From: Hellea sp.
Lineage (GTDB): Bacteria; Pseudomonadota; Alphaproteobacteria; Caulobacterales; Maricaulaceae
Length of the DNA: 42,370 bases
Direction: 5' to 3'
NCBI GenBank assembly: GCA_020629135.1
Contig: JAHDDX010000016.1
Location: 1 to 42,370, forward strand
The notes beneath the pieces are model-generated. The model did no database searches. It saw only the letters and a list, made by a program, of their open reading frames with translations, and was not told the DNA's origin. A program made the position numbers and the translations under genes. Of this stretch, positions 15,904-24,252 are shown one piece after another; the stretch's first letter is position 1, and each line of letters opens with the position of its first letter.

Positions 15904-17640
15904 TTATGGTGAAAGGGCGACCCCTTCACGCCGTGGATCTGCTCCACCTCTCAATGAACCATCCTTATTTCGGTAAATAATATGGATGCCGCTGATTTCG
16001 CCTTTGGACCGGACAACCGTATGATCCAATGATTCGAGTCCTTCGATAATAGCTGGGTCGAGCCGGTTTTCTTCTAGGCGGATTGTTCCATTTCGGGCAA
16101 TGACATTAGGAAGTTCAATCGCCTGTTGGGGCGTCAGTCCCCAATCCAGCATGCCGATAATAGTCTTCGCCGTATAAGCAATGATCGAATTCCCGCCTGG
16201 TGATCCGGTGGTGAACAAAAACTCTCCGTCCTTATCAAAGACGATTGTTGGCGACATGGAAGAGCGCGGCCGTTTGCCGGGTGCGGGCGCATTGGCAATC
16301 GGATCACCATTGGCATCATGCGTGCGGAAAGAAAAATCAGTCAGTTGATTGTTGAGTACAAACCCCGCCGCCATACGCTGGCTGCCAAAGGCTGATTCAA
16401 CAGTGGTTGTCATGGATACCGTCAGACCGTCTTTGTCGACCACGGTAAAATGCGAGGTGCCCGGGCTGTCTGGCGTGGCATCCTCACCAGCAACAAAGTC
16501 ATAGGGATGACCTGCTTTGACGTCTTGTATTGCGGCGTCGGGTGAAATCAATGCGGCCCGGCTTTTGAGATAGTCCTTGTTTAGCAGGGCATCCGTATCT
16601 ACGGGAATAAAGGCGTCATCGGCGACATATTTATCGCGGTCGGCATAGGCCAGGAAACTGGCTTGAGCGAAATGATGCCAACCGGACAGCGATTGTCCCA
16701 TGCCGGCCATATCATAGTTTTCCAGCATGCCGAGTATCGACATGACCGCGACACCGCCGGAAGCCGGAGGTTGCGCCCCGCAAATTTTGTATTCCCGATA
16801 GGTTGAACATAGCGCCCGTCTTTTTACGGGTTGATAATTGGCCATGTCTTCCAATGTTAAATAGCCGGGGAGGGGCTCCTCTTGAATGGCCTCAATGATG
16901 GCTTCGGCAATGGGGCCTTCCAGCAAAGCCCGGGGGTTTTTCTGTAAGGCTTTCAAGGTTGCAGCATAAGCAGGATTGTCACGAAGAAACCCTTCCGGGA
17001 TTGGTGTTACGCCGTCATCTAAAAAGAAATATTCCCGGGCCTGTTCTTGTCGGTTCAGTACATATTGGCCCATACGATTGACCAGCATGGCCATGCGGGG
17101 GCTGACGGCAAATCCATTTTCAGCATGGGCGATGGCGGGCTCAAATTGTGGGCCCCAATCCAATTTACCATAATCTTCATAGGCCCGGTGCAGCATCACC
17201 ATTACGCCGGGGGCGCCGGTTGATCTGCCGGAAGCGATGCCGTCGAAATAGCGTAGGGGTTCGCCGTTTTCATCTAAAAATAATTCGGGTGTAATAGCGG
17301 CCGGGGCGGCTTCACGGCCATTATAATTCCAGACTTCGCCCGTCTTATTGTCATAAACGATTAGAAACGCGCCGCCGCCAATGCCTGAGCTTTGTGGTTC
17401 AACAAGTCCCAGAGTGGTTTGAACCGCAACCGCTGCGTCAACCGCTGACCCGCCTTGGCGCAATATTTCAAGGCCGGCCTCGACTGCCAGTGGGTTGGCT
17501 GCTGCGACCATCCCTGTTTGCGGTGCAGGTGTCGTAGCAATAACGGGCGATGATTTTGTGGTCTGAGTCTCTTGACCTGAGTTTGTACATCCGCCCAGCG
17601 CTATTGCCAGTGCGAGCGTTACAAAAGATAATGCTTTCAT
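15904..17640 (-). CDS. ggt: Gamma-glutamyltransferase (exported, lipoprotein-type signal)
   Basis: A 578-residue Ntn-hydrolase that cleaves the gamma-glutamyl bond of glutathione and other gamma-glutamyl compounds in the periplasm. The precursor cuts itself into two subunits at Gly394/Thr395 (SPGTSHFTVVD), Thr395 becoming the nucleophile, close to Thr391 of the E. coli enzyme. ASGRSTGAPGVM in the large subunit and SSMSPTIVFDKDG and GSPGGNSIIAYT in the small subunit carry family residues. The signal ends in LGGC (Cys18), so it is probably lipid-anchored. It reads divergently from the P1-type peptidase 47 bp away; the two may share a regulatory region and both release amino acids from unusual peptide bonds. 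Confidence 0.95.
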   Translation of the reverse strand: MKALSFVTLALAIALGGCTNSGQETQTTKSSPVIATTPAPQTGMVAAANPLAVEAGLEILRQGGSAVDAAVAVQTTLGLVEPQSSGIGGGAFLIVYDNKTGEVWNYNGREAAPAAITPELFLDENGEPLRYFDGIASGRSTGAPGVMVMLHRAYEDYGKLDWGPQFEPAIAHAENGFAVSPRMAMLVNRMGQYVLNRQEQAREYFFLDDGVTPIPEGFLRDNPAYAATLKALQKNPRALLEGPIAEAIIEAIQEEPLPGYLTLEDMANYQPVKRRALCSTYREYKICGAQPPASGGVAVMSILGMLENYDMAGMGQSLSGWHHFAQASFLAYADRDKYVADDAFIPVDTDALLNKDYLKSRAALISPDAAIQDVKAGHPYDFVAGEDATPDSPGTSHFTVVDKDGLTVSMTTTVESAFGSQRMAAGFVLNNQLTDFSFRTHDANGDPIANAPAPGKRPRSSMSPTIVFDKDGEFLFTTGSPGGNSIIAYTAKTIIGMLDWGLTPQQAIELPNVIARNGTIRLEENRLDPAIIEGLESLDHTVVRSKGEISGIHIIYRNKDGSLRGGADPRREGVALSP

Positions 17641-17687
17641 TTCCGGGGTTCCCCAACGTAAACTGATACCATAAGCAACTAATTTTT

Positions 17688-18671
17688 GTGGGCAAGTGTG
17701 TGAGTATTAAAACCGGACCAAATAATTCCATCCTCGATGTGGGTGGGCTTCAAATCGGACAGGCCCATGACGAAAAGGTCATGACCGGGGTTACCGTCTT
17801 ATTGCCTGACGAACCGGCACTTTGCGGGGTAGATGTGCGTGGCGGCGGGCCTGGAACCCGAGAAACGGATGCCTTGCAAAACGGGGGATTGATCGACCGG
17901 GTACACGGCATCGTTCTGTCAGGTGGATCCGTCTATGGGTTGGCAGCAGCGGATGGCGTGACATCATGGCTCGGGGATAAAAGACGCGGTTATTCCGCGG
18001 CGCCTGCGCCGATACCGGTTTCTCCAATTGTGCCCTCGGCTATCCTGTTTGACAATGCCAATGGCGGCAACAAAAACTGGGGCATCAACCCGCCTTTTCG
18101 AGGCTTAGGGTTCGCCGCCTGTAACGGGGCCGGCACACGGCTTAATCTGGGCAAGTTTGGCGCCGGATACGGTGCGACGGCCGGACTTTACCCTGGCGGG
18201 TTGGGATCAGCTTCTGAAATGGTGGATGACATTGTTGTTGGGGCGCTGATGGCGGTAAACCCGGTCGGATCCCCCTTTATGCCGGGAACGGATTGTTTTT
18301 GGGCCTGGCCTTATGAACAAGATGGAGAGTTTGGAGGCCGTAAGCCGCCCGCGGACTATCAATATACCCCGGCTAAAGACACTAAGCTTGAGTTTCTAAA
18401 ACAGGCCGGTCAGTCGACCATTATTGGCGTAGTGGCCACGGATGCCAAGTTAGGCCCCAGATCGTTAAAACGCTTTGCCATCATGGCTCAGGACGGCATT
18501 GCCATGGGGGTGCAGCCGGCCCATACGCCACTGGATGGTGACACGGTATTCTCATTGTCACTCGGCAATAAGGTCTGTCATTCCCCGCCGCATTTGGCAG
18601 AGCTCGGCGCTGCCGCAGCGCGGTGTGTGGCACGTTCAATTGCCCGCGCTGTGTTTGAGGCACAGAAATGA
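17688..18671 (+). CDS. P1 family (DmpA-like) self-processing aminopeptidase
   Basis: About 327 residues, of the P1/S58 family that includes D-Ala-esterase/amidase DmpA and beta-peptidyl aminopeptidases. The enzymes self-cleave to expose an N-terminal nucleophile just before a VVATDA motif. Here that is GQSTIIGVVATDA, making Ser243 or Thr244 the likely nucleophile. Other family segments are the Gly-rich RGGGPGTRETD, VLSGGSVYGL, and GLGSASEMVDDIVVGALMAV. The start is uncertain: GTG at 17688 is the longest choice and GTG at 17700 is possible; neither has a clear ribosome binding site. No signal peptide. Substrate (L-, D- or beta-aminoacyl peptides) cannot be told from sequence. The stop overlaps the next start as ATGA. 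Confidence 0.9.
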   Translation: MGKCVSIKTGPNNSILDVGGLQIGQAHDEKVMTGVTVLLPDEPALCGVDVRGGGPGTRETDALQNGGLIDRVHGIVLSGGSVYGLAAADGVTSWLGDKRRGYSAAPAPIPVSPIVPSAILFDNANGGNKNWGINPPFRGLGFAACNGAGTRLNLGKFGAGYGATAGLYPGGLGSASEMVDDIVVGALMAVNPVGSPFMPGTDCFWAWPYEQDGEFGGRKPPADYQYTPAKDTKLEFLKQAGQSTIIGVVATDAKLGPRSLKRFAIMAQDGIAMGVQPAHTPLDGDTVFSLSLGNKVCHSPPHLAELGAAAARCVARSIARAVFEAQK

Positions 18672-19144
18672 TCGGCGATATTAAACCCGAGCATTTCGAA
18701 CAGATATTAAAAATCAACGCTGAGTTTGTGCATTGGCTGTCGCCGCTGGATGAAGCGGGTTTGATTTTTATTCTGGAGCGGGCGCATTATGCCCGCCAGA
18801 TTGAGGAGGGTCAGGCGGTGCTGCTGGGCTATGCCCATGATGTCGATTATCCGGACCATAAAAATATTCGCTGGCTGAGCCGTAAATTCGACCGTTTTTT
18901 CTATATAGACAGGGTGATTGTTGACGGGGCCGCTCAAGGCAATGGTTACGGTCTGGCCCTCTATCAGGATTTTGAAAAAGAGGCTCGAAAACGGGGCCTG
19001 CCGCGTCTCGTCTGTGAGGTAAATACCAAACCCGATAATCCAGGATCTCATCGCTTTCATGAGCGGTTCGGATTTAATCCGGTCGGGGAACAATATTTCC
19101 CGGATTATGACAAAGCCGTCCGATATTACGAAAAACCGCTTTAG
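18668..19144 (+). CDS. GNAT family N-acetyltransferase
   Basis: A 158-residue single-domain acetyltransferase of the GNAT fold. The acetyl-CoA binding motif A is in IDRVIVDGAAQGNGYGLALY (about residues 79-98), followed by a helix and the motif B strand/helix LVCEVNTKPDNPGSHRFHER, with FGFNPVG at the end. It starts inside the stop of the P1 peptidase gene (ATGA overlap, GAGG at 7 nt), so the two are translated together. Perhaps it acetylates an amino acid or peptide released by the peptidase; that is only inferred from coupling. Substrate unknown. Confidence 0.9.
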   Translation: MIGDIKPEHFEQILKINAEFVHWLSPLDEAGLIFILERAHYARQIEEGQAVLLGYAHDVDYPDHKNIRWLSRKFDRFFYIDRVIVDGAAQGNGYGLALYQDFEKEARKRGLPRLVCEVNTKPDNPGSHRFHERFGFNPVGEQYFPDYDKAVRYYEKPL

Positions 19145-19160
19145 ACGATTTTGCGCATAA

Positions 19161-19186
19161 AAAACACTTGCAGTGCTCAGTGTTTT
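19161..19186 (+). terminator. Hairpin after the peptidase-acetyltransferase unit
   Basis: AAAACACT (19161-19168) and AGTGTTTT (19179-19186) pair perfectly around a 10-nt loop, 17 bp after the acetyltransferase stop and 45 bp before the tRNA. The T-run is inside the stem, not after it, so termination would be weak. It is the only terminator-like structure before the tRNA. Confidence 0.4.
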
Positions 19187-19231
19187 CCGCTTAAAGGCGC
19201 CTTCGCGAATTGGCCTTGGCCTATTCCGCCC

Positions 19232-19308
19232 GCACCGGTAGCTCAGCTGGATAGAGTACTTGACTACGAATCAAGGGGTCGGGGGTTCGAATCCTCCCCG
19301 GTGCGCCA
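19232..19308 (+). tRNA. tRNA-Arg (anticodon ACG)
   Basis: A 77-nt cloverleaf with acceptor stem GCACCGG/CCGGTGC, discriminator G and encoded CCA. The D-arm contains AGCTCAGCTGGATAGAGT. The anticodon loop is CTACGAA in a TTGA/TCAA stem, giving ACG, which after A34 deamination reads CGU, CGC and CGA. The T-arm is GGGGG-TTCGAAT-CCTCC with one G-U pair. No second copy of the 3' end was seen in the window, so there is no sign of an element integrated here. Confidence 0.97.
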
Positions 19309-19517
19309 TTTACCTCCCATTGTTTACTATTTAACTGCTGAACAGATTTTGGTTCGTAATGCTAAATACGCTTTGGGCATGGAAATGATTTTTGAACATT
19401 CATGTGATTAAGTTCGAGACAAAGCCGATAAGCTTGAAATCAATAAAAAATTCTTGCCAATTCCCCGCAATCCTATATCAAAGAGTAAAAAGTGATCACA
19501 TTTAAGGGGAGGATATC

Positions 19518-21884
19518 TTGATCAAAAATGATATTTGCGAAAATTTTGGTTCAAAACAAATATGCTCAGCTAGGCATTTAGCAGATCTGCGAACCAAATT
19601 TGTGCTGTCTGCCAGCATTACGGCGATGATTTTGGCGTCTAATGTTCAGGCGCAAATTCCCGATGATGAAGTTATTGTGACAGCCACGAAGCGAGAAGCG
19701 ACTATTGATGAAGTGCCATTGGCGATTACGGCGCTTTCTGGTGACTTCGTCAAGGATGTGAACCTGAGCGATGTCAAAGACCTGATCACATATTCCCCGG
19801 GCGTGACTGGAAATTCCAAAGATAGCTTTATTGATGCGGTTGCCATTCGCGGTATCCGAACTCAGGATTTCGGGGTAGGTGGGGACCCTTCAGTTGGGTT
19901 TTTCAAGAACGGCCTGTATCAAGGTCGTAACGGGGCGGTCGTGTCCAGCCTTTTTGATATGGAACGGGCCGAAATTCTAAGGGGCCCGCAAAACTTCCTG
20001 TTTGGACGAAATGCGATCTCCGGGGCTATCAGTACCCATACCAAACGTCCGATTTTTGGAAATGGGACTTCGGGATATGCCGATATCGAATATGGCAGCA
20101 GAAACCGGATCGGCGCTGAAGCCGCCATCAATTTTAATTTGTCAGATAATGTGGCAGCGCGATTTGCCGGATATTATTCGGCGGAAGATGGTTATGTGGA
20201 AAATGCTTTCACACCCAATGGCGATGACCTGCTCGAACATGACAAATGGGCGGTTCGCGGGTCAATCGACTATGACGATGGCGGCCCGCTTACGGTTCAG
20301 GTCACGGCGGAATATGAAGACCGGGATCAGTCTGGATCGATCTATCGCGCGACCGAGCTCGGCGACAATTACCAGACATTGCAGGATCTGTTTGGGCCGT
20401 TTTCACTGCCTGCAGATGAGCGGGATATCAATCAGGATCTGGGTCTGGGAGAATATGATCGGGCCGAAGTCTTTAATGTCGGTGTGCGGATCGATTATGA
20501 AATGGATATCGGGACCTTTACATCTCAGACCGGATATAAGTCTCATGACTATGAATACCGCGAAGATTTCGACGGTACGCCGCTGAGCATTAACAATTTT
20601 GGCCTCGACCAAAATGGCGGTTATTTTGAACAAGAAGCCCGCCTGGTCAGTAATGAAGATGGTCCGCTTTCCTGGTATGTTGGAGCGTCTTATTATCAGG
20701 AAGATCTCGACGCACTGTTTACGGCGCAAGGTGACGAAGAAACCATGTGTGCCTATTACTACTATGCCTATTACGGCACGGCAGTTACGGATGGCACTTG
20801 TCTGACAGACTATTACTATTATTCACCGACCCCGGAAGGCTTGCTTGAAAAAGGTTTCGTCAACGGAAAATATTCGGGTTACGCCGCTTTTGCGGACATG
20901 ACTTATCAATTGTCTGATAAACTCGATTTCAGTCTGGGTGTCAGATATTCAAAAGATACGAAGCGCTTTGCCAATAATATACTGCCAGTGACCAGTGAGC
21001 TCGGGCCATATTTTACCTATACGGTTACGACTAATGGACCTCTGGAAGATAAGAAGTCCTGGGATGCGTTTACGCCCCGCGCCATTGCGCGTTATAAAGC
21101 CAATGATGACCACATGATGTTTGCCAGTGTCACTCGCGGGTTCAAATCTGGTGGATTTGGTACTTTTGGTTTCTCGCCGACCGCGAGTGGACCGGCGATT
21201 GGCTTTGGAGATCAGCTGCAGCCCGGGGATGCTGTTCCGGATGATTTTGATCCAGAAAAATTGTGGTCATATGAAGTTGGTCATAAAGGAACCTTCCTCG
21301 ACGGAGCGCTTAAAACCGACATTAATGTTTTCTACTATGACTACAAAGATCTGCAGCTCTTGGTCTTCCAGGATGGTGGCGGTCTGATTTTCAATCTGGG
21401 CAATGTCACCGGTAAAGGTGTCGAAGGTCAGGTCACGGCCAAATTCAGCGATCATTTCGACGGCTTTATCAGTGCTGGCTATGTGGATACATCCATATCC
21501 GATGCTGGCCCGGCCTGTTCGCTTGCAAGCTGCGATGGCAATAGTCTCGAAAGTCCAAAATTCTCTGGTGCGGCTGTGCTAAACGCTCATACGGAAATGG
21601 GCGGCGGCGAAGTATTTGCCACGGCCGAATTATTCTGGGAATCTTCCAAAGGTGGCGGGATTGAGAACAGCCCGATCTCGCGCGTGGATTCCTTTATGGA
21701 TTTAACCTTGCGCGCCGGATATCGGGGCGACGACTGGTCGATCATCGGCTATGTTGAAAACGTCACGGATGAACTCTATTGGGATCAGGGCAATAATAAT
21801 GACGGGATTATTCCCGCGCATTTCTTTGGCCCCAGCCAGCCGCGAACTTTTGGTGTACGTTTATCAAAGTCTTTCGGCGAATAG
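19518..21884 (+). CDS. TonB-dependent outer-membrane receptor
   Basis: A 788-residue TonB-dependent transporter importing a scarce or large compound across the outer membrane. After an N-terminal extension of about 25 residues comes a signal peptide ending near SNVQAQ. Then follow a TonB-box-like EVIVTATKR (about 51-59), the plug domain with VAIRGIRTQDFG and ERAEILRGPQNFLFGRNAIS, and a 22-strand-type barrel. The start is TTG at 19518: AGGGGAGG lies 5 nt upstream and no ATG occurs in frame before residue 37. A surface-loop segment coded at about 20745-20825 is very Tyr-rich and flanked by two Cys. A terminator follows at once. The substrate is unknown; the genes downstream (permease, ureohydrolase) point to a nitrogen compound, by position only. 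Confidence 0.95.
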   Translation: MIKNDICENFGSKQICSARHLADLRTKFVLSASITAMILASNVQAQIPDDEVIVTATKREATIDEVPLAITALSGDFVKDVNLSDVKDLITYSPGVTGNSKDSFIDAVAIRGIRTQDFGVGGDPSVGFFKNGLYQGRNGAVVSSLFDMERAEILRGPQNFLFGRNAISGAISTHTKRPIFGNGTSGYADIEYGSRNRIGAEAAINFNLSDNVAARFAGYYSAEDGYVENAFTPNGDDLLEHDKWAVRGSIDYDDGGPLTVQVTAEYEDRDQSGSIYRATELGDNYQTLQDLFGPFSLPADERDINQDLGLGEYDRAEVFNVGVRIDYEMDIGTFTSQTGYKSHDYEYREDFDGTPLSINNFGLDQNGGYFEQEARLVSNEDGPLSWYVGASYYQEDLDALFTAQGDEETMCAYYYYAYYGTAVTDGTCLTDYYYYSPTPEGLLEKGFVNGKYSGYAAFADMTYQLSDKLDFSLGVRYSKDTKRFANNILPVTSELGPYFTYTVTTNGPLEDKKSWDAFTPRAIARYKANDDHMMFASVTRGFKSGGFGTFGFSPTASGPAIGFGDQLQPGDAVPDDFDPEKLWSYEVGHKGTFLDGALKTDINVFYYDYKDLQLLVFQDGGGLIFNLGNVTGKGVEGQVTAKFSDHFDGFISAGYVDTSISDAGPACSLASCDGNSLESPKFSGAAVLNAHTEMGGGEVFATAELFWESSKGGGIENSPISRVDSFMDLTLRAGYRGDDWSIIGYVENVTDELYWDQGNNNDGIIPAHFFGPSQPRTFGVRLSKSFGE

Positions 21885-21895
21885 AAAAATCAATT

Positions 21896-21920
21896 AACCC
21901 CGCTATGAAGCGGGGTTTTT
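21896..21920 (+). terminator. Rho-independent terminator after the TonB receptor, overlapping the next gene's leader
   Basis: CCCCGC (21898-21903), loop TATGAA and GCGGGG (21910-21915) are followed by TTTTT; flanking AA/TT extend the stem. The ATG of the permease gene comes only 3 nt after the T-run. The only Shine-Dalgarno-like bases for that ATG (GGGG, 8 nt away) are in the 3' arm of the hairpin. Confidence 0.85.
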
Positions 21921-21923
21921 ACT

Positions 21924-23312
21924 ATGTCTGACACGGCCAAACATTTAAGACTTTCCGATCTGGTTCTTTTCACCGTCTCGGCCATCGTTTTACTGGATAC
22001 GCTCGCCGCGTCCGCCTCGATCGGTGCTTCCAGTATCTTCTGGTGGGTGTTTCTTGGACTGATTTTCATGTTGCCGATCGGTTTGATAACGGCCGAGCTG
22101 GGCACAGCCTATCCTGAAGACGGTGGTCTTTATCATTGGATTGAAAAAGCCTTTGGTCGTCGCTGGGCGGCTCGGGCGATCTGGGCCTATTGGATTAATA
22201 CGGCTATTTGGCTGCCGGCGATTTTTGTTCTGTTTGCCGCTGTTGCAGCTCAATTGTTTGGGGCTGATCTGTCGGTGAGCTCCCAGATTATTATTGGGAT
22301 AGTGCTCGCTTGGCTTGTTGTCTGTTTGGAAATTATTGGGCTGAAGCTTGGGAAATGGGTGCCGAATCTGGGCGCGATGTTTAAACTGGTTATTTTCGCT
22401 GTGCTCAGTATTGGCGGGATTTATTTCGGGATGACCCATGGATCCGCCAATGCTGTAAATCTGTCTACCGTAAAGCCAAATCTGGAAGATGGTATTCAGT
22501 TTTTACCGGTCATTATCTACGGCATGCTCGGCTTTGAACTGGTGTCCAGCGCGGGTGCCAATATTCAAAATCCGGGTCGAAATGTTCCCAAAGGTATCGC
22601 CATTAGTGGTGCACTTATTCTGGCGCTCTACATATTAGCGACTTTGGGAATCCTGATTGCAATTCCGCTGGACGAAATCGATATCGTTGAAGGCCTTGTC
22701 GATACGCTGAGAATGTTTTTCGCGGATGTGCCGGGCGGTTCATTAATCGTCATGGTTTTGGGTCTTCTTACCCTGTTCACATTTTTCTCTAATGCGGCCA
22801 CCTGGTCTATGGGGTGTAATCGGGCCATGGCAGAAGCAGGCGAGGAACGTATGTTTCCGGCGATTTTTGCGAAGCGCCACAAAGATCATGGCGGGCCTGT
22901 TGGGGCCGCGATTTTGATGGGGGTCGTTTGTTCGGTCGCGCTATTATTATACGGCGCATTATCGTCATCCAATGAAGATTTATTCTGGAACCTGTTTGCG
23001 TTCAGCGCCGTGATTTTCATGTTGCCTTATTTGGGCATGGTTCTGGCTTTTATTCGCTTGCGAAAATCCGACCCTGATCATCCACGTCCATTTAAAGTGC
23101 CCGGCGGTGATGGGGTGGCAAGCGGATTGGGTATTCTGTGTGCCATAGTCTTATTGATGACAATGTTCCTGTTTGCCTATGTCCCCGGAACGGGTGAGGG
23201 GAGTGGATGGCAAAAATCCACTATTGTCGGATTTGTCATTGTCATGTTTATTGGTGATATACTTATTCGAATTTCACCGGGCAGGGCTTCTGACAATGAC
23301 ATCCAAACTTGA
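21924..23312 (+). CDS. APC superfamily amino acid / polyamine permease
   Basis: A 462-residue inner-membrane transporter with about 12 hydrophobic helices. The N-terminus (LSDLVLFTVSAIVLLDTLAA) and the segment ITAELGTAYPEDGGLYHWIE match the first helices of APC amino acid permeases, where unwound helix 1 and the following Glu/Pro-rich loop bind substrate. Later helices with GFELVSSAGANIQNPGRNVP are also typical. It probably brings an amino acid, polyamine or guanidino compound into the cytoplasm. The stop lies 17 nt inside the next gene, a ureohydrolase, so the two are co-expressed and the substrate is probably shared. Its start sits directly behind the receptor's terminator, so expression may rely on read-through. 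Confidence 0.9.
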   Translation: MSDTAKHLRLSDLVLFTVSAIVLLDTLAASASIGASSIFWWVFLGLIFMLPIGLITAELGTAYPEDGGLYHWIEKAFGRRWAARAIWAYWINTAIWLPAIFVLFAAVAAQLFGADLSVSSQIIIGIVLAWLVVCLEIIGLKLGKWVPNLGAMFKLVIFAVLSIGGIYFGMTHGSANAVNLSTVKPNLEDGIQFLPVIIYGMLGFELVSSAGANIQNPGRNVPKGIAISGALILALYILATLGILIAIPLDEIDIVEGLVDTLRMFFADVPGGSLIVMVLGLLTLFTFFSNAATWSMGCNRAMAEAGEERMFPAIFAKRHKDHGGPVGAAILMGVVCSVALLLYGALSSSNEDLFWNLFAFSAVIFMLPYLGMVLAFIRLRKSDPDHPRPFKVPGGDGVASGLGILCAIVLLMTMFLFAYVPGTGEGSGWQKSTIVGFVIVMFIGDILIRISPGRASDNDIQT

Positions 23313-24249
23313 GAAAATTGACCTTGCTTTTACGCGTGAGCCTGGCGGCGGTATTATCGCTGAGCCGACCTATTCCGGCGCGTTGAGTTTTGGTCGGCGT
23401 CGCTACACTAAAGATCTGGACGGTGTAGACCTTGCGGTCATTGGCGTGCCTTTTGATCTCGGTACGACCTCACGTCCAGGCGCTCGCTTTGGCCCGCGCG
23501 GCGTGCGCCAGGCCTCCAGCATGGTCGCCTGGGACCGGGTTTATGGTTTTGATTTTGATCCGTTTGAAAACCTGTCTGTGATTGATTATGGCGACGTGTT
23601 TTTTGATCACGGCACACCGTCAGAAATCGTGAAATCCATCGAAGATCAGTTTTTTGATTTGCATTCCAAAGGGGTTATCACGTTGATGATTGGCGGGGAT
23701 CACTTTTCAACCTATCCAGTGCTGCGCTCTCTGGCGCGCCAATATGGAGAGGGTATATCCTTGATCCATTTTGACGCGCATTCCGATACCTGGACGGATG
23801 AAACGGAACGGCTCGATCACGGCAATATGTTTTACTATGCGGCGCAACAGGGACTGATTGATCCGGCGCGGTCAGTACAGGTCGGGATCCGGACCTTTAA
23901 CGCCGAAAGTCACGGATTTAATATATTCTCTGCCGAAGACGTGGCCGCACAAGGCCCGGACGCGATCATTCAGGCCATTCACAAAATCGTCGGTGATAAC
24001 AAAGCCTATCTGACCTTTGATATTGATTGTATTGATCCGTCTATGGCGCCGGGCACTGGCACACCGGTCATCGGGGGGCTGACAACCATGGACGCGCAGA
24101 AAATTCTTCGCGGACTGACGGGATTGAATATTTTATCAGCGGATGTGGTGGAGATTGCGCCGGTTTATGACCAGGCCGAGATCACGGCCCTGGCCGGGGC
24201 CACTCTGGCCATGAATATGATCGCGCTTTTCTCGGCTGCCAAACGCTGA
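23296..24249 (+). CDS. speB: Agmatinase-family ureohydrolase
   Basis: A 317-residue binuclear-manganese enzyme hydrolysing a guanidino group to urea and an amine, most simply agmatine to putrescine. Metal ligands are all visible: His136 (GGDHF), Asp160, His162 and Asp164 (HFDAHSDT), Asp242 and Asp244 (FDIDCIDP). SRPGARFGPRGVRQAS and SMAPGTGTPVIGG are agmatinase-type segments. The start at 23296 gives a normal N-terminus; the frame is open further upstream inside the permease gene, but that part has no family resemblance. The gene overlaps the permease by 17 nt and is followed 3 nt later by the sulfotransferase gene. Guanidinobutyrate, giving GABA, is an alternative substrate and would feed the gabT/gabD genes at 36-39 kb. 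Confidence 0.9.
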   Translation: MTSKLEKIDLAFTREPGGGIIAEPTYSGALSFGRRRYTKDLDGVDLAVIGVPFDLGTTSRPGARFGPRGVRQASSMVAWDRVYGFDFDPFENLSVIDYGDVFFDHGTPSEIVKSIEDQFFDLHSKGVITLMIGGDHFSTYPVLRSLARQYGEGISLIHFDAHSDTWTDETERLDHGNMFYYAAQQGLIDPARSVQVGIRTFNAESHGFNIFSAEDVAAQGPDAIIQAIHKIVGDNKAYLTFDIDCIDPSMAPGTGTPVIGGLTTMDAQKILRGLTGLNILSADVVEIAPVYDQAEITALAGATLAMNMIALFSAAKR

Positions 24250-24252
24250 TTT

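Noticed and set aside
19232-19308. tRNA-Arg as an integration site of a genomic island containing the catabolic genes
   Set aside because: No repeat of the tRNA 3' end, no integrase and no clear compositional break were found in the window.
19151-19411. 86-residue open frame across the tRNA
   Set aside because: It is read through tRNA-Arg and has no protein features; the tRNA structure explains the sequence.
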